Part shown: one piece after another, positions 48,318-58,500 of the stretch
Layout of the letters: each line of letters begins with the position of its first letter
How positions within the stretch are numbered: position 1 is the stretch's first letter
Source: an uncultured Armatimonadota bacterium
Lineage (GTDB): Bacteria; Armatimonadota; Fimbriimonadia; Fimbriimonadales; Fimbriimonadaceae
NCBI GenBank assembly: GCA_903833215.1
Contig: CAILEM010000078.1
Location: 1-64,000, forward strand
Direction of reading: 5' to 3'
DNA length: 64,000 nt
Notes under the pieces: model-generated
Database searches by the model: none
Seen by the model: only the letters and a program-made list of their open reading frames with translations
Told to the model about the DNA's origin: nothing
Program-made: the position numbers and the translations under genes

Positions 48318-49586
48318 CTAGCGCACCTTAAAGTAGGAATCAATGCGTTGGGCTGTTTGCGTTAGTGCTTGCTTTGGGTCCGCTCCAGCCAAAACCCTCT
48401 CCATCATCTTCTTGCCTTCTTGCTCGACAAAGTCGTAACCCACGACCTGGGCACCCCACGGCCCTCGTGCTGTTGGAACGATGTTAAGGAACAGTTGCTC
48501 TCTCGGGGCCTTCGCCCGTTCAGTTGCCACATCACGGCGCGCACACACCGCGATTCCCGTAGTCTGATACGTCTGCTGGAAGCCATGTCCGGTCAAGTAC
48601 TTGATTAGCTTCCATGCTTCAGCCGGGTGGCGGGCGTTCTTCGGTATCGCAAAGCCGACCTCATACATCACGGTTTTGGATTGAGGAAGCATAGTCGGCA
48701 CTTCGGTGACACCCACATCTGACATCTTGAGGCGAGGAGCCGTCTTGAAGCCGGACATCTCCCAATGTCCGCTGATCTCCATCGCCGTCTCCCCATTTCC
48801 AAAAGGATCGACTCCTCGTGATTGGGTTTGGCTGAGGTTGGGGGCGACCTTGTGAACGTTCACCAAGTCGCGAAGGAAAGTCACCGCTTGGACGTTCTTG
48901 TCTGAATCCAAAGCCCCTCCCGCCGATTTTCCATCTGGGTTGAGCACGTCCCCTCCGGAATTCCAGAGCCACACGATCCAACCTGGCATCCAATTGGGAA
49001 AGTTGAAGCCGTATTGAGTGACTTTGCCATCCTTGTCTTTGAGGGTCAGCTTCTTGGCTGTCTGGAGGAAGTCATCGAAAGTCCAGTGCCCGCCGGGGTA
49101 CGGCACATGGGCGTTATCGAAGAGCTTTTTGTTGTAGTAGAGAACGAGCGGGGTGAAATCGCCAGGAATCGCGTAGATCGCTTGGTCACGGGAATCGATC
49201 GCCATCACGTTGGGCCAAAAATCGCTGACACGGAATCCGTGATCGCCTTTCGCAAAGGGCGCAAGGTCCATCAACACGCCGTTATTCACGAAGACGCCAG
49301 CGCTGGATGCATCGAGAGACATAACGTCCGGGGCGGCGTCGGCGACGAAGCTCAGGATCATCTTCTGAACGTATTCGTCTGGAACGCTTTCAATTTCGAC
49401 CTTGATCCCGGGATTCTCGCGTTCAAACTGCCGATATAGGGCTGTGATCTTTCTTGAGAATTCCGGGTCATCGCTCGCGCCTCCCCAATTGGAGAGATGA
49501 AGCACAACTGGACCTGTTCCCGTCGCACCTTTGCAACCGCAGAGGAGAACGGCAAGTCCGACCGCAAAAACGACCACCGAACGCAT
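48318..49586 (-). CDS. Sugar ABC transporter solute-binding lipoprotein
   Basis: 422 aa from ATG 49586. The N-terminus is a lipoprotein signal (VGLAVLLCGCKG, with cysteine after the lipobox). The mature part is a CUT1 binding protein: LSNWGGASDDPEF, FERENPGIKVEIESVPDEY, APDVMSLDASSA and AAEAWKLIKYL-like C-terminal motifs (HPAEAWKLIKYLTG). It captures a carbohydrate outside the inner membrane and starts the operon with two permeases and a PhyH-type enzyme. Confidence 0.9.
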   Translation of the reverse strand: MRSVVVFAVGLAVLLCGCKGATGTGPVVLHLSNWGGASDDPEFSRKITALYRQFERENPGIKVEIESVPDEYVQKMILSFVADAAPDVMSLDASSAGVFVNNGVLMDLAPFAKGDHGFRVSDFWPNVMAIDSRDQAIYAIPGDFTPLVLYYNKKLFDNAHVPYPGGHWTFDDFLQTAKKLTLKDKDGKVTQYGFNFPNWMPGWIVWLWNSGGDVLNPDGKSAGGALDSDKNVQAVTFLRDLVNVHKVAPNLSQTQSRGVDPFGNGETAMEISGHWEMSGFKTAPRLKMSDVGVTEVPTMLPQSKTVMYEVGFAIPKNARHPAEAWKLIKYLTGHGFQQTYQTTGIAVCARRDVATERAKAPREQLFLNIVPTARGPWGAQVVGYDFVEQEGKKMMERVLAGADPKQALTQTAQRIDSYFKVR

Positions 49587-49634
49587 ACCGTGGCCAAGTG
49601 TAGCGCTTACGGGCTCGATTCGGGGGAAATCACG

Positions 49635-49663
49635 TTGGGTTTGGATTTTCTGCCCGGTACCCT
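49635..49663 (+). promoter_or_regulatory. Leaderless promoter of the methyltransferase gene
   Basis: TTGGGT (49635-49640), 17 bases, TACCCT (49658-49663), then seven bases to ATG 49671. Transcription would start at the start codon. Confidence 0.45.
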
Positions 49664-49670
49664 CTAGGGC

Positions 49671-50429
49671 ATGAAACCACCATCCGCAGGCAAGAAGGAG
49701 TGGCAACGCTTCTTTGATGCCCACGCGGTCAATTACGAACAGAACGGCTTCACGAAGCACACCGTCGCGGAAGTTGACTTCATCCTGTCTCTTTATCCCA
49801 TTACTCCGGGTTCAACGATTTTGGATGTTGGCTGCGGAACGGGACGACACAGTATCGAGTTTGCCAAGCGTGGTTATCGGGTTACCGGCGTGGACCTTTC
49901 CGAAGGAATGTTGGCTGTTGCTAGAGCGAATGCCGAGGCCGCAGGAGTGAAAGTTACGTGGGTCCAGGCGGATGCGACCGACTTCAAAATGGAAGGCTCG
50001 TTCGACGTAGGCCTAAGTCTATGTGAGGGTGGGGTTGGCCTGATTGAGCGCGGTGAAAACGCTGAAGAGCATGACCTCTCCATTTTTCGAAACATCTCGG
50101 CTGCACTTAAACCTAACGCGCCATTTGTTTTGACGGCACTTAACGGCTACTCGATCATCCGTCAGATGAAGGACGAGCACATCCACGACGGCAGGTTTGA
50201 TTCGGCCACGATGCTTGCCAACTATCAGGATGAGTGGGATCTACCCGAGGGGCCAACGATCATGACCATCCGCGAAAGGTTGTTCATTGCCCCCGAGGTG
50301 GTGCGCATGCTCACGTCGTGCGGATTCGTTGTTGACAACGTTTTTGGGGGTACTGCGGGCCACTGGTCACGCAGATTTTTGAGTCTTGACGAAGTTGAAG
50401 CAATGTTCGTGTGCAGGAAGCGCCCCTAA
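49671..50429 (+). CDS. Class I SAM-dependent methyltransferase
   Basis: 252 aa. The SAM-binding motif I is ILDVGCGTGRHSIEFAKRGY, motif II is VTGVDLSEGML, and a QADATDF segment follows. The C-terminal part resembles ubiE/BioC-like small-molecule methyltransferases, with no substrate clue. It stands alone, upstream of tRNA-Leu. Confidence 0.85.
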   Translation: MKPPSAGKKEWQRFFDAHAVNYEQNGFTKHTVAEVDFILSLYPITPGSTILDVGCGTGRHSIEFAKRGYRVTGVDLSEGMLAVARANAEAAGVKVTWVQADATDFKMEGSFDVGLSLCEGGVGLIERGENAEEHDLSIFRNISAALKPNAPFVLTALNGYSIIRQMKDEHIHDGRFDSATMLANYQDEWDLPEGPTIMTIRERLFIAPEVVRMLTSCGFVVDNVFGGTAGHWSRRFLSLDEVEAMFVCRKRP

Positions 50430-50471
50430 AGCGGTTCTTTTTGTCGCGACCATGGTAAAATCTTCAACTGC

Positions 50472-50557
50472 GCGCCGGTGTTGGAATTGGTAGACAAGCA
50501 TGCTTGAGGTGCATGTGCTCACAAGGCGTGAAGGTTCGAGTCCTTTCCGGCGCACCA
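50472..50557 (+). tRNA. tRNA-Leu (GAG anticodon)
   Basis: 86 nt with encoded CCA. GCGCCGG pairs with CCGGCGC, the anticodon stem CATGC/GCATG encloses TTGAGGT with GAG as anticodon, a long variable arm follows, and the T-arm is GGTTCGAGTCC. The length is normal for a class II tRNA. Confidence 0.95.
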
Positions 50558-50574
50558 CAGATTAATACGTACAG

Positions 50575-50614
50575 AAAATAACGGGCTCGCTTAAGTGCGT
50601 GCCCGTTATTTTTT
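50575..50614 (+). terminator. Intrinsic terminator after tRNA-Leu
   Basis: AAAATAACGGGC pairs with GCCCGTTATTTT across a 14-base loop, ending in a run of six T. Confidence 0.85.
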
Positions 50615-50931
50615 CGTAAAGGTGTCGGGGACGTTAGCCCTTGGGTTGTGCTGTGCGATCGAACTGAAACTTTCGCAAGGAATTTGCTGCGGGGTGGCGA
50701 ACCCCATGAGTCTAAAGTCGTATTAACTATTGGGGTTAGCTAAAATGTTTGAGCAAATTGTCGTATAGATCCTATCATTAGATGATCTTTATGTTCAGCG
50801 TGTTCAAATCGATGCTCGCCTATGAGGTTGGTGATTCATTTCAGTGGCAAGTCTGGATTAGGGCATGGCACCGCAATATTCCGAACGTAGCATCCCGCCA
50901 GCCTCGTCTTGTCTTAGGATAAAGCGTAACC
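50615..50931. other. Gene-free stretch
   Basis: I see no gene or structured RNA here. A TAGGAT box at 50915-50920 lies 11 bases before ATG 50932 and may be the -10 of the next gene. Confidence 0.5.
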
Positions 50932-53517
50932 ATGGACCCAAGCAACGTGACTGAATCGGGCCTCGGCGCCGGACTGGTGCCGGGGGTCGGCACGTTTTTG
51001 CTGCTTGTTGAGTCTGGATTACGAGCATCGCTCATTGAGACGGCGATTCAGGAATGCATCAGGCATTTTCCTGGCCATGTCATCCACAGTTCGCGAGGTT
51101 ACACCTACATTGGCTACACGCGACCTTCTCAGGCGATCCAAGCCGCGGTAAGACTTGTATCCAAGCTTAAGTCGCGGGTCTTGGCGTCGGTGATGACAAG
51201 CGAAGTGGAGCCAGGCGGAAAAGTACTTGACATGGTTCGCGATCGCCTCATGGCGGCAGCGTCCAAGGCCGATGCTGGGCAAGTCTTAACGAACTTGGCT
51301 GCCCATGAATTGGCTCGACTTTCGCTGGATGCCGATTATTCGTTTGACGAACTTGGGAGTTTTCAGCTTGGAGAAGACGGTGCCCACGAGCGACTCCTGC
51401 TTGTGCAACACCCGACGCTGCCTCAGCGCGAAGTCGCGGTAGTCCAATCGCGCGGGCTTTTCCGAACGTCTACTTTCATTGGTCGCGACCGGGAAGTGAC
51501 GGCTCTTCGTCGCCAACTCGATCTCTCACGAACGATAACGATCGTTGGCCCGGCAGGAATCGGCAAAACCGCCCTGATCCATAGATTGATCGCAGATGTG
51601 GAGTCGGATTTCGCCGATGGTACCCATTTTATCGACCTGGGCCCGATTGCTCGCGAGAGCATGCTCATGCCAACCATCAACCGACTTCTCGGTGTGGCGA
51701 AACTGCCTGGCGAAGATAACCTCGACGCGCTGATCGCGAACTTCCGAGAAAAGCGTACGTTGCTGGTTTTCGATAGCTGTGAGCATCTGGTGGGTCCGGT
51801 GAGGCGGGTGATTGATGCGCTACTGGGAGAGTGCCCCAACGTTGCTGTGATTGCGGGAAGCCAGAGCACCTTGAAAACCAAAGGAGAGGACAGATTCCCA
51901 CTCGGTGGGTTGGAAGTTCCTTCGCCGATCGAAGACTGGCGAAGTATTCGGGAGTACGAATCTGTTGCCCTGTTTATTGACCGGGCACAGTTGGCGAACC
52001 ATGCTTTTCAGTTTGATGAAGCCAATGCCGCCGCAGTCGCGAACCTCTGTCGACGGCTTGATGGTATCCCCCTAGCGATTGAGTTGGCAGCAACAAAGGC
52101 TTCTATCCTCAATCCGAAGCAAATAGTAGATCGCCTCGATGATCGCTTTCTGCTGCTTCAGGATCGACAACGCGATCCTTCGGACCGGCATCAAACGCTT
52201 CGAGCGACGATCGATTGGAGCTATGGGCTCCTGGAGGCTCACGACAAGGCCCTACTTCGCCGGTTGGCGGTGTTCGCGGGAACATTTTCGCTCGATCAAG
52301 CCGAGCGGGTTTGTGCGTTTGACGACGAATTGACGCCATTGCAGGTGTTTACGGCTTTCGAAAAGTTAGTTGACTGCTCATTCCTTTCTAATTCGACTGT
52401 TCAATCCGTTGATAAGCGGTTCTTTCTCTCGGAGACAATGCGTCTTTACGCACACGCCAAGCTTAAAGAAGTTCGGGAGGAAAAGGAACTCCTCAAACGA
52501 CATCGCGAATGGTGCGCCGAGTTCTCAGAGCGCGCAAATCAGGAGTTGCTCGGCCCGGATCAATTAGCTTGGATTGAGCGCATGGATGCTTCGTATGAAG
52601 ACGTGCGAATGGTTATCGAAGGAGGTTTCCAAAAGAACGGCGATCCGTTGTTGGCGGTGGATACGCTTATTTCGTGTCAACGCTTCTTCATTTTGCGGAA
52701 TTACCTCTCAGAGGGTCTTCGGCTGGTTGAGAAGGCGATTGCTTGTAACGGTTGCGCACTTAGCCCGCAGTTCCCCAGAGTTGTCAACTTAGGTGGGGTC
52801 CTTGCGAACTACCTTGGAGACCGAGGGCTCGCTCGTAGGCATGTGCTGCACGGCTATTCATTATCGAAAGCGGCTGGTAATCTCGAAGTCCAAGCCGCCT
52901 CTCTGGTGAACCTTGCCATTAGCGTTCAAGATTCAGGAAACCTGAGGAAAGCGTGTCGTTACTACGTAAGAGCTGCAAATGCCTTTCGCCAGATTGGTAG
53001 CCCATACAAACTGTTCTTGACCCTTGTGAATGTTGTGGGTGTCGAGGCCGACCTAAAGATGTTTGCGCAGGCACATGCTCACTTAGAAGAAGCCCTTGTC
53101 CTTCAAGATCAGAGCAATGATGTGTCGACGATCGCAATTCTGCACCAGAACGCGGCCCACCTGTATCTAGCCGAAGGTGAAGCCCACAAGACAATCGTGC
53201 ACACATTGGAGTGCCTACCCACTTTTGAACGTTTGGGAAGCCATACCTTCGTCGCCACGGCTTGGCGCACTGCTGCTCATGCAGCGGCGCAATTGGGCAA
53301 GTTTGAATCGGCATCACTTTTTCTGGGTGCTGCCAGGAAGCAGAGCTCGGCGCAAGAGGGAACGGGTCGAACCTACGATCACGAATCGCTGGATGACCTT
53401 AGCCAGCGCCTTATCTTCGAGATTGGTGAGCAACTCTTTAGAAGTCATGCCTTGATGGGCTCCTTAATGTCTATCGGCCAATTGACCCAAGAGCTCGAGA
53501 GGATACGGCTCTCTTAG
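50932..53517 (+). CDS. Cyclase-homology/STAND ATPase/TPR regulator
   Basis: 861 aa. Residues about 15-165 resemble a degenerate class III nucleotide cyclase homology domain (TFLLLVESGLRASLIETAIQ, AAVRLVSKLK, a FDELGSFQLGEDGAHERLLLVQHP tail). An NB-ARC/STAND NTPase follows with Walker A VGPAGIGKTALIHRL (about 205) and Walker B RTLLVFDSCEHLV, then a winged helix (RRLAVFAGTFSLDQAERVCA). The C-terminal half is TPR-like (DRGLARRHVLHGYSLSKAAG, AEGEAHKTIVHTLECLPTFE). No DNA-binding effector is visible at the C-terminus. Confidence 0.78.
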   Translation: MDPSNVTESGLGAGLVPGVGTFLLLVESGLRASLIETAIQECIRHFPGHVIHSSRGYTYIGYTRPSQAIQAAVRLVSKLKSRVLASVMTSEVEPGGKVLDMVRDRLMAAASKADAGQVLTNLAAHELARLSLDADYSFDELGSFQLGEDGAHERLLLVQHPTLPQREVAVVQSRGLFRTSTFIGRDREVTALRRQLDLSRTITIVGPAGIGKTALIHRLIADVESDFADGTHFIDLGPIARESMLMPTINRLLGVAKLPGEDNLDALIANFREKRTLLVFDSCEHLVGPVRRVIDALLGECPNVAVIAGSQSTLKTKGEDRFPLGGLEVPSPIEDWRSIREYESVALFIDRAQLANHAFQFDEANAAAVANLCRRLDGIPLAIELAATKASILNPKQIVDRLDDRFLLLQDRQRDPSDRHQTLRATIDWSYGLLEAHDKALLRRLAVFAGTFSLDQAERVCAFDDELTPLQVFTAFEKLVDCSFLSNSTVQSVDKRFFLSETMRLYAHAKLKEVREEKELLKRHREWCAEFSERANQELLGPDQLAWIERMDASYEDVRMVIEGGFQKNGDPLLAVDTLISCQRFFILRNYLSEGLRLVEKAIACNGCALSPQFPRVVNLGGVLANYLGDRGLARRHVLHGYSLSKAAGNLEVQAASLVNLAISVQDSGNLRKACRYYVRAANAFRQIGSPYKLFLTLVNVVGVEADLKMFAQAHAHLEEALVLQDQSNDVSTIAILHQNAAHLYLAEGEAHKTIVHTLECLPTFERLGSHTFVATAWRTAAHAAAQLGKFESASLFLGAARKQSSAQEGTGRTYDHESLDDLSQRLIFEIGEQLFRSHALMGSLMSIGQLTQELERIRLS

Positions 53518-53950
53518 CCACCCATGCGAATGAAGTGCCTTTCTTCGTGTGTAATGCCTGTGTGAACCTGATATAGAACCCCGTAGTCCCAATAAAGGGG
53601 TTACCATCGTTCGGCGATTTCAAGTAAAACGGTGTGACAGGGAAGACTTTTGCCTTGTTCAACCACGGCGTCTCGGCAGATTGTCTCTCGCGCAGGGCAA
53701 CTCCAAGCTTTCACAGTGGAAGTTAACTTTCGTTAAGAAACCTATCAAAAAGACCAGAATATCATGAGAGCGACCTCCTAAAAGGCGCTCACTAGCGCAT
53801 CGCTACTAGAACCCCTTATTCCGTCATATACGATATAACTGTGTCCTGGAATTACATTCCAAGGACCGGATATTTGGCATCAACTTATAACTTAAGGTGC
53901 TAAGAACGAAGTTATTTCTACGAAATTTCTTAATTTTTATGTCGTGAGTA
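53518..53950. other. Gene-free stretch
   Basis: No gene or clear structure is visible. It is relatively AT-rich towards 53880-53950, leading into the promoter of the next gene. Confidence 0.5.
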
Positions 53951-53980
53951 CTGACAAACCCCAAACATATGGTCTATAGT
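53951..53980 (+). promoter_or_regulatory. Promoter of the secreted 163-aa protein (leaderless)
   Basis: CTGACA (53951-53956), 18 bases, TATAGT (53975-53980), then six bases to GTG 53987. It is a near-consensus promoter whose start point coincides with the start codon. Confidence 0.6.
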
Positions 53981-53986
53981 TATTGC

Positions 53987-54478
53987 GTGAACACAATGTC
54001 CTTCTTCAAAATTTCGCTAGTCTGTGCGACGATGCTAGTTGCGGTCGGCGCTACTCTTCCCCAGCCCGTGCTTGCGCAGGAGACAGGCACTGTACCGATC
54101 ATCAAGAACCAGTCCACCACGTCTTTATCTAAGGTCAAAGACAACAGCACCGTGCCGATTATTGCGACTCCATCGACGGGGCAGGTAACGGCTCCTCCTC
54201 CTGGTGGAACACCTGATGACAATACGTTTACTCTCACGATTACCGTGAATGCGCCCACAACCGAGGACACAGAACTTGACCTCACGACGAGCCATCCGGA
54301 TGCAATCGGATTGCCAAGCTCTGTGATCGTGCCTGCGGGCAGCGATACCGTAACCACCTACGTGACCGTGACCCCTGGATACGCAAAGCACCACAAGGCT
54401 GTGAGAATTCACGTGACGGGCAACGGCGTTACAGTGACCACGAAAGTCAGAGTTCACTACCACAACGAAGAAGATTGA
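53987..54478 (+). CDS. Secreted threonine-rich hypothetical protein
   Basis: 163 aa from GTG 53987; an internal ATG lies at 53996. The signal peptide is FFKISLVCATMLVAVGATLP, ending before the LAQE cleavage region. The mature part begins with a short repeated unit (TVPIIKNQSTTSL and TVPIIATPSTG), then a beta-sandwich-like domain (FTLTITVNAPT, DTVTTYVTVTPG, VTVTTKVRVHYH). It is probably exported to the periplasm or surface; the function is unknown. A terminator follows. Confidence 0.6.
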   Translation: MNTMSFFKISLVCATMLVAVGATLPQPVLAQETGTVPIIKNQSTTSLSKVKDNSTVPIIATPSTGQVTAPPPGGTPDDNTFTLTITVNAPTTEDTELDLTTSHPDAIGLPSSVIVPAGSDTVTTYVTVTPGYAKHHKAVRIHVTGNGVTVTTKVRVHYHNEED

Positions 54479-54500
54479 TCTTCTGAATCTAAATTGTAAA

Positions 54501-54529
54501 AGGCGGGCCGAAATCGGCCCGCCTTTTTT
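54501..54529 (+). terminator. Intrinsic terminator
   Basis: AGGCGGGCCGA pairs with TCGGCCCGCCT through a three-base loop, followed by a run of T. It separates the secreted protein gene from lipA. Confidence 0.9.
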
Positions 54530-54537
54530 GTGTCGGC

Positions 54538-54543
54538 TATAAT
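54538..54543 (+). promoter_or_regulatory. -10 box of lipA (leaderless)
   Basis: A perfect TATAAT lies five bases before ATG 54549, with no room for a ribosome binding site. The -35 region overlaps the preceding terminator and shows no good consensus. Confidence 0.5.
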
Positions 54544-54548
54544 CTGCT

Positions 54549-55460
54549 ATGACCCAGCGGCTGCCCGAGTGGCTGACGATCCGTTTACCTCGTCCTGACA
54601 CCATCAAAGAAGTTCAGGCCATGATGCGCGGTAACAGCCTTCACACGGTCTGCGAAAGTGCACGTTGTCCCAACCTCCCTGAGTGTTGGAGCAAAAAGAC
54701 AGCGACGTTCATGATTTTGGGAGACACCTGCACGAGAAGTTGCGGCTTCTGTGCCATCAAAGTTGGCAAGGGTCTTGAACTCAATCCAAACGAACCGGCA
54801 GATATTGCTCGCGTCGCAACTGATTTGGGGCTCAAGCACATTGTAGTGACGTCGGTGGCAAGAGATGATCTTGCCGACGAAGGTGCAACCCAGTTTGCCC
54901 AGACCATTCAAGAGTTGCATCAGGCAAATCCGCTTGCCATTGTTGAGGTCTTGACTCCAGATTTTAAAGGCAAGAAGTGGTGTATCAAAATCGTCACCGA
55001 TGCACACCCGGAGATTTACAATCACAACATCGAGACCATCGAAAGGTTACATACGGTCGTCCGGCCTCAGGCGAAGTACTCCAGAACGCTGGGTGTCCTA
55101 AAAACAGTCAAAGAGCTGGATCCATCGATCTACACCAAGTCTGGAATCATGCTTGGCCTCGGAGAGACCAAAGATGAAGTTGTAAAAACACTCAAGGATT
55201 TGAGAGACGTCGGCGTGGATGCGGTCACGATCGGTCAATACCTTCGCCCTACGATGCGGCATCTTCCCGTGAATGAATTTGTTCCCCCGAGCGTATTTAA
55301 AGAATACGAGGTCATTGGCGAGGAGCTTGGATTTGCTTTCGTGGCAAGTGGCCCGTTTATCCGTAGTTCCTACAATGCAATTGATTTCAGCAAGAAGGTT
55401 ATGGCTGAGCGCGTCGCGAGCCTGGACGCTCAGGGCGATCATTCAGTTTCCGCTTCGTAG
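54549..55460 (+). CDS. lipA: Lipoyl synthase
   Basis: 303 aa, the normal length. The auxiliary cluster motif C-x4-C-x5-C (CESARCPNLPEC) and the radical SAM motif CTRSCGFC are intact, followed by GLKHIVVTSVARDDLAD and LTPDFKGK. It inserts two sulfur atoms into octanoyl groups on lipoyl domains of 2-oxoacid dehydrogenases and the glycine cleavage H protein. A perfect -10 box lies five bases before the ATG. TamB follows 40 bp downstream. Confidence 0.95.
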   Translation: MTQRLPEWLTIRLPRPDTIKEVQAMMRGNSLHTVCESARCPNLPECWSKKTATFMILGDTCTRSCGFCAIKVGKGLELNPNEPADIARVATDLGLKHIVVTSVARDDLADEGATQFAQTIQELHQANPLAIVEVLTPDFKGKKWCIKIVTDAHPEIYNHNIETIERLHTVVRPQAKYSRTLGVLKTVKELDPSIYTKSGIMLGLGETKDEVVKTLKDLRDVGVDAVTIGQYLRPTMRHLPVNEFVPPSVFKEYEVIGEELGFAFVASGPFIRSSYNAIDFSKKVMAERVASLDAQGDHSVSAS

Positions 55461-55500
55461 CGGTGTTGGTTAGGGGGATCAAATTCGGGCAGATTCAGGC

Positions 55501-58500
55501 TTGCTCAAGTTTGCGGTCACATTTGCTCCACTCGCGCTTGTCGCGGTCTGGGGTGGTACTTACCTGCTTGACTGCGTCCGCACCCTGGAATCTCCAGGAA
55601 TTCCATTTGAGGTTGATTTTCAAAGTCAGTCTGGCAATCTCAAAGTCATTGCTCAGTCCTATTCGTTGGCTCCGTTTCGTGGGACGCTGATTATCACCAA
55701 GCCAAAGGTGATCGATCAGTCAGGCAATGTCATTGCCCAGATGGATAGCGTCGAAGCCACCGGATTTAGCTTGTCCAGAAAATCAGAGGGCGTCGTTCAT
55801 ATTAAAGGGCGGAACCTGAAAGGGCGATTGACTCGCTTGAAAGATGGTTCGTTTGATTTGCAGAAGTTCTTGCCTCAACAAACAAGCGGAGGAAATGCCG
55901 TTCCGTATGATGTCGAGATCAATCGAGGCACTATTCAGTTCACTGACTTGGATGGTAACTCACCTTGGACCCGTACCGTAAACCTTGCCAAGGTGCTCGT
56001 TAGCGGGGTCGGGCAGGATTGGCTCGCCACAGCCAATGCGGAGATCGTCGGCTCAGGTGGTGTTCAGCTAACGCTTCAAAATCTCCAGAACGAAGGCTTG
56101 AGGATTTCGGGAGCTACCCAGTCTCTGGAACTTGCCTCCGTTCTCACTCATCTCTATCAGACCCCGTTAGGTCGTGGTTTCAGGCTGCCAGCCACGCCGT
56201 CATTGAAATCGCTGGTAGTGCGTGGGCCCTTTTCCATTTTCGTGCCTCGCGGCAAACAAGCGATCATTGAAGCTCACGTGACGGCTGCCGCAACGGACCT
56301 GCGATATCAGGGGTACGCCGCCGCAGAAGCATCGTTCGATGGGGTCGTGAGGACGGACGGAGCCTACGGAAGTGTCGAGGTTCACGAAGGTGAGTCAGTG
56401 GTGAAGTTCCGCGGAAGCAGCACGTGGACTCATGGGCCAAACATCAATGGTCAAGTTTCGCTTTCGGTGCCCAGTTCCGTGAGCCTGCCGTCTTGGGTGA
56501 AGACGGCGCTTCCAGCTGGCACGTCATTTATGAGCGGAGAATTCCAAGGATGGGTTTCAGCATCGTCGTTGCAGTCCTACCACATCTCTGGAGAAGCAAC
56601 GGCCCTCACCGCAAGTGCGGCTGGCCATACTCTCCAAGACATTGGGGTCGGGCTTGATTTAACGAAGGATCAACAAGTTGCCCAGGTCAAGCGTGCGAAG
56701 TGCGCGAGTGGGCCACTTACGGGTCTAGTGTCGATCGACACTCATCTCAAAACGATCAAGGGGATCCTGTCGTTGACGAATGCTGACTTGGAAGATCTGG
56801 GTGGGCAATTTGGCTACAAGCAGGTTTCTGGCACCGTTTCAGGATCGGTCCTGCTTGAAGGTGACCTAGCCAAGCCAAGTGTGAAGTTCGAGGCTCATGG
56901 CCAAGGCGTCGCAAATATTGTCAAGGACCACACTGTATCACTCGGAAACTTTGAGGCTGCTGGTAGTTACTCAAATGGTGAGGTGCGTCTCGATCAGGCT
57001 TACATCAATACGGCCTATGGATTGCTGGTTGCGAAAGGGGCGCTAGGCGCATCTGGCAGCTTAGGAATCGATGTAACGGGACGGGGCCTCCGGCCAGTAG
57101 AATACGACCAGAATCTTGGCGGGGCAGCAAATCTGCGAGCTCGGGTGACGGGGACCCTCAAGGCTCCCGTTGCGACGGGCCGGATCGAAGGCTCCGATCT
57201 TGCCTACAAATCCAACACAATCGAGGCACTCGTAGCAAACTTTAAGGTCGACAAGCGTCACCTCGAGGTCTCTGGATTGGAAGCGGCACGAGGTACTGCG
57301 AGCGCCTCTGGCTTTGCCCAACTAGAGTTTCGCTCGGGGCGGCTATCTGGAGCGATATCCGCAACCGATATTCAGGTAGCCGAATGGCTCGGCGTGGACT
57401 TTGTGGGTGCTGTCGATGCGCCCAGCATGGTAGTGTCCGGCACCCTAACGCATCCCGTGGTTTCAGGTCCAATTCAAGCGGATAGCCTGATTGCGAAGGG
57501 TTTGAAACTCAATGGACTTGCCGCAACCCTAGACCTTGATGGAACGCGGCTTTTAGCAAATCATGTTCACATGGCAGCAGCCGGTGGATCTGTTACGGGT
57601 GCTGTCGATTACGATCTAGCAAAGCGGACCGGACAAGTTACCGTTGAAGCCGCGGATCTTGACCTAAAACAGATGTACCTTGAGCGATTTCTGCCCAAGA
57701 CGGATGCCTCTCTGGCCATCAACGGAAAAGTTTCCGGCAAAGCCAAAGCACTGCTAGACAATGGGAATCTGCTGGATGTAACTGCCGATGGATCGCTGAC
57801 CGGGCTTTCCATCAACCAGACACTCGTTGGTGGAGGAAGTTGGCAGGCAGGTTGGATCAATCGTGTGTTCACCGGAAATTTGGAAGTTGGCGCCCTTGAT
57901 CGGTTCGTTGAACTGAATAACGTCGTTTTCGACCCGGATGCAAAAAGGCTCAAAGGCGACCTGAGCGTGCTGCATTTCCAAGTTGAAGACATCGTCGATA
58001 AGGCCTTGCCGTATTTCCCCGACCTATCGTATCAGGCGTCAGACTCCCTTACTGCGATTCACGGCCTCGTCAATTTGGGTTGCACCTTTGAAGGAACCTT
58101 AGCTGATCCAAATGTGTCAGTTTCTTCACTTCAGGTCTCGGATATTTCCTATCGTGGGCATCCGCTTGGTGTGTTGGACACAGCGTTTGAGTTGAAGTCC
58201 CATCGGTGGGACATCTCTAGCTTTACGCTAGACAAGGGGCCAGCCAAGTTCTCGATGAAAGGAACGATTGACGAAAGGGGAGAAACGCACCTTGATGCAA
58301 CCTCCGATAATCGGTTTGACCTGTCCGCACTCGCCACCCTAGATCCAAGAGTGAGTAGGCTCACGGGTACCGCACACCTTTGGATGTCCGCCGATGGGCC
58401 AAGTAGCTCGCCACGTATCGTAGCATCTCTCAACGTTGATAACCTCCTGGCGCCCCCTGGTGTCTCGCAGAAAGAAGTTGCCGACGACAAGAACCTTCGA

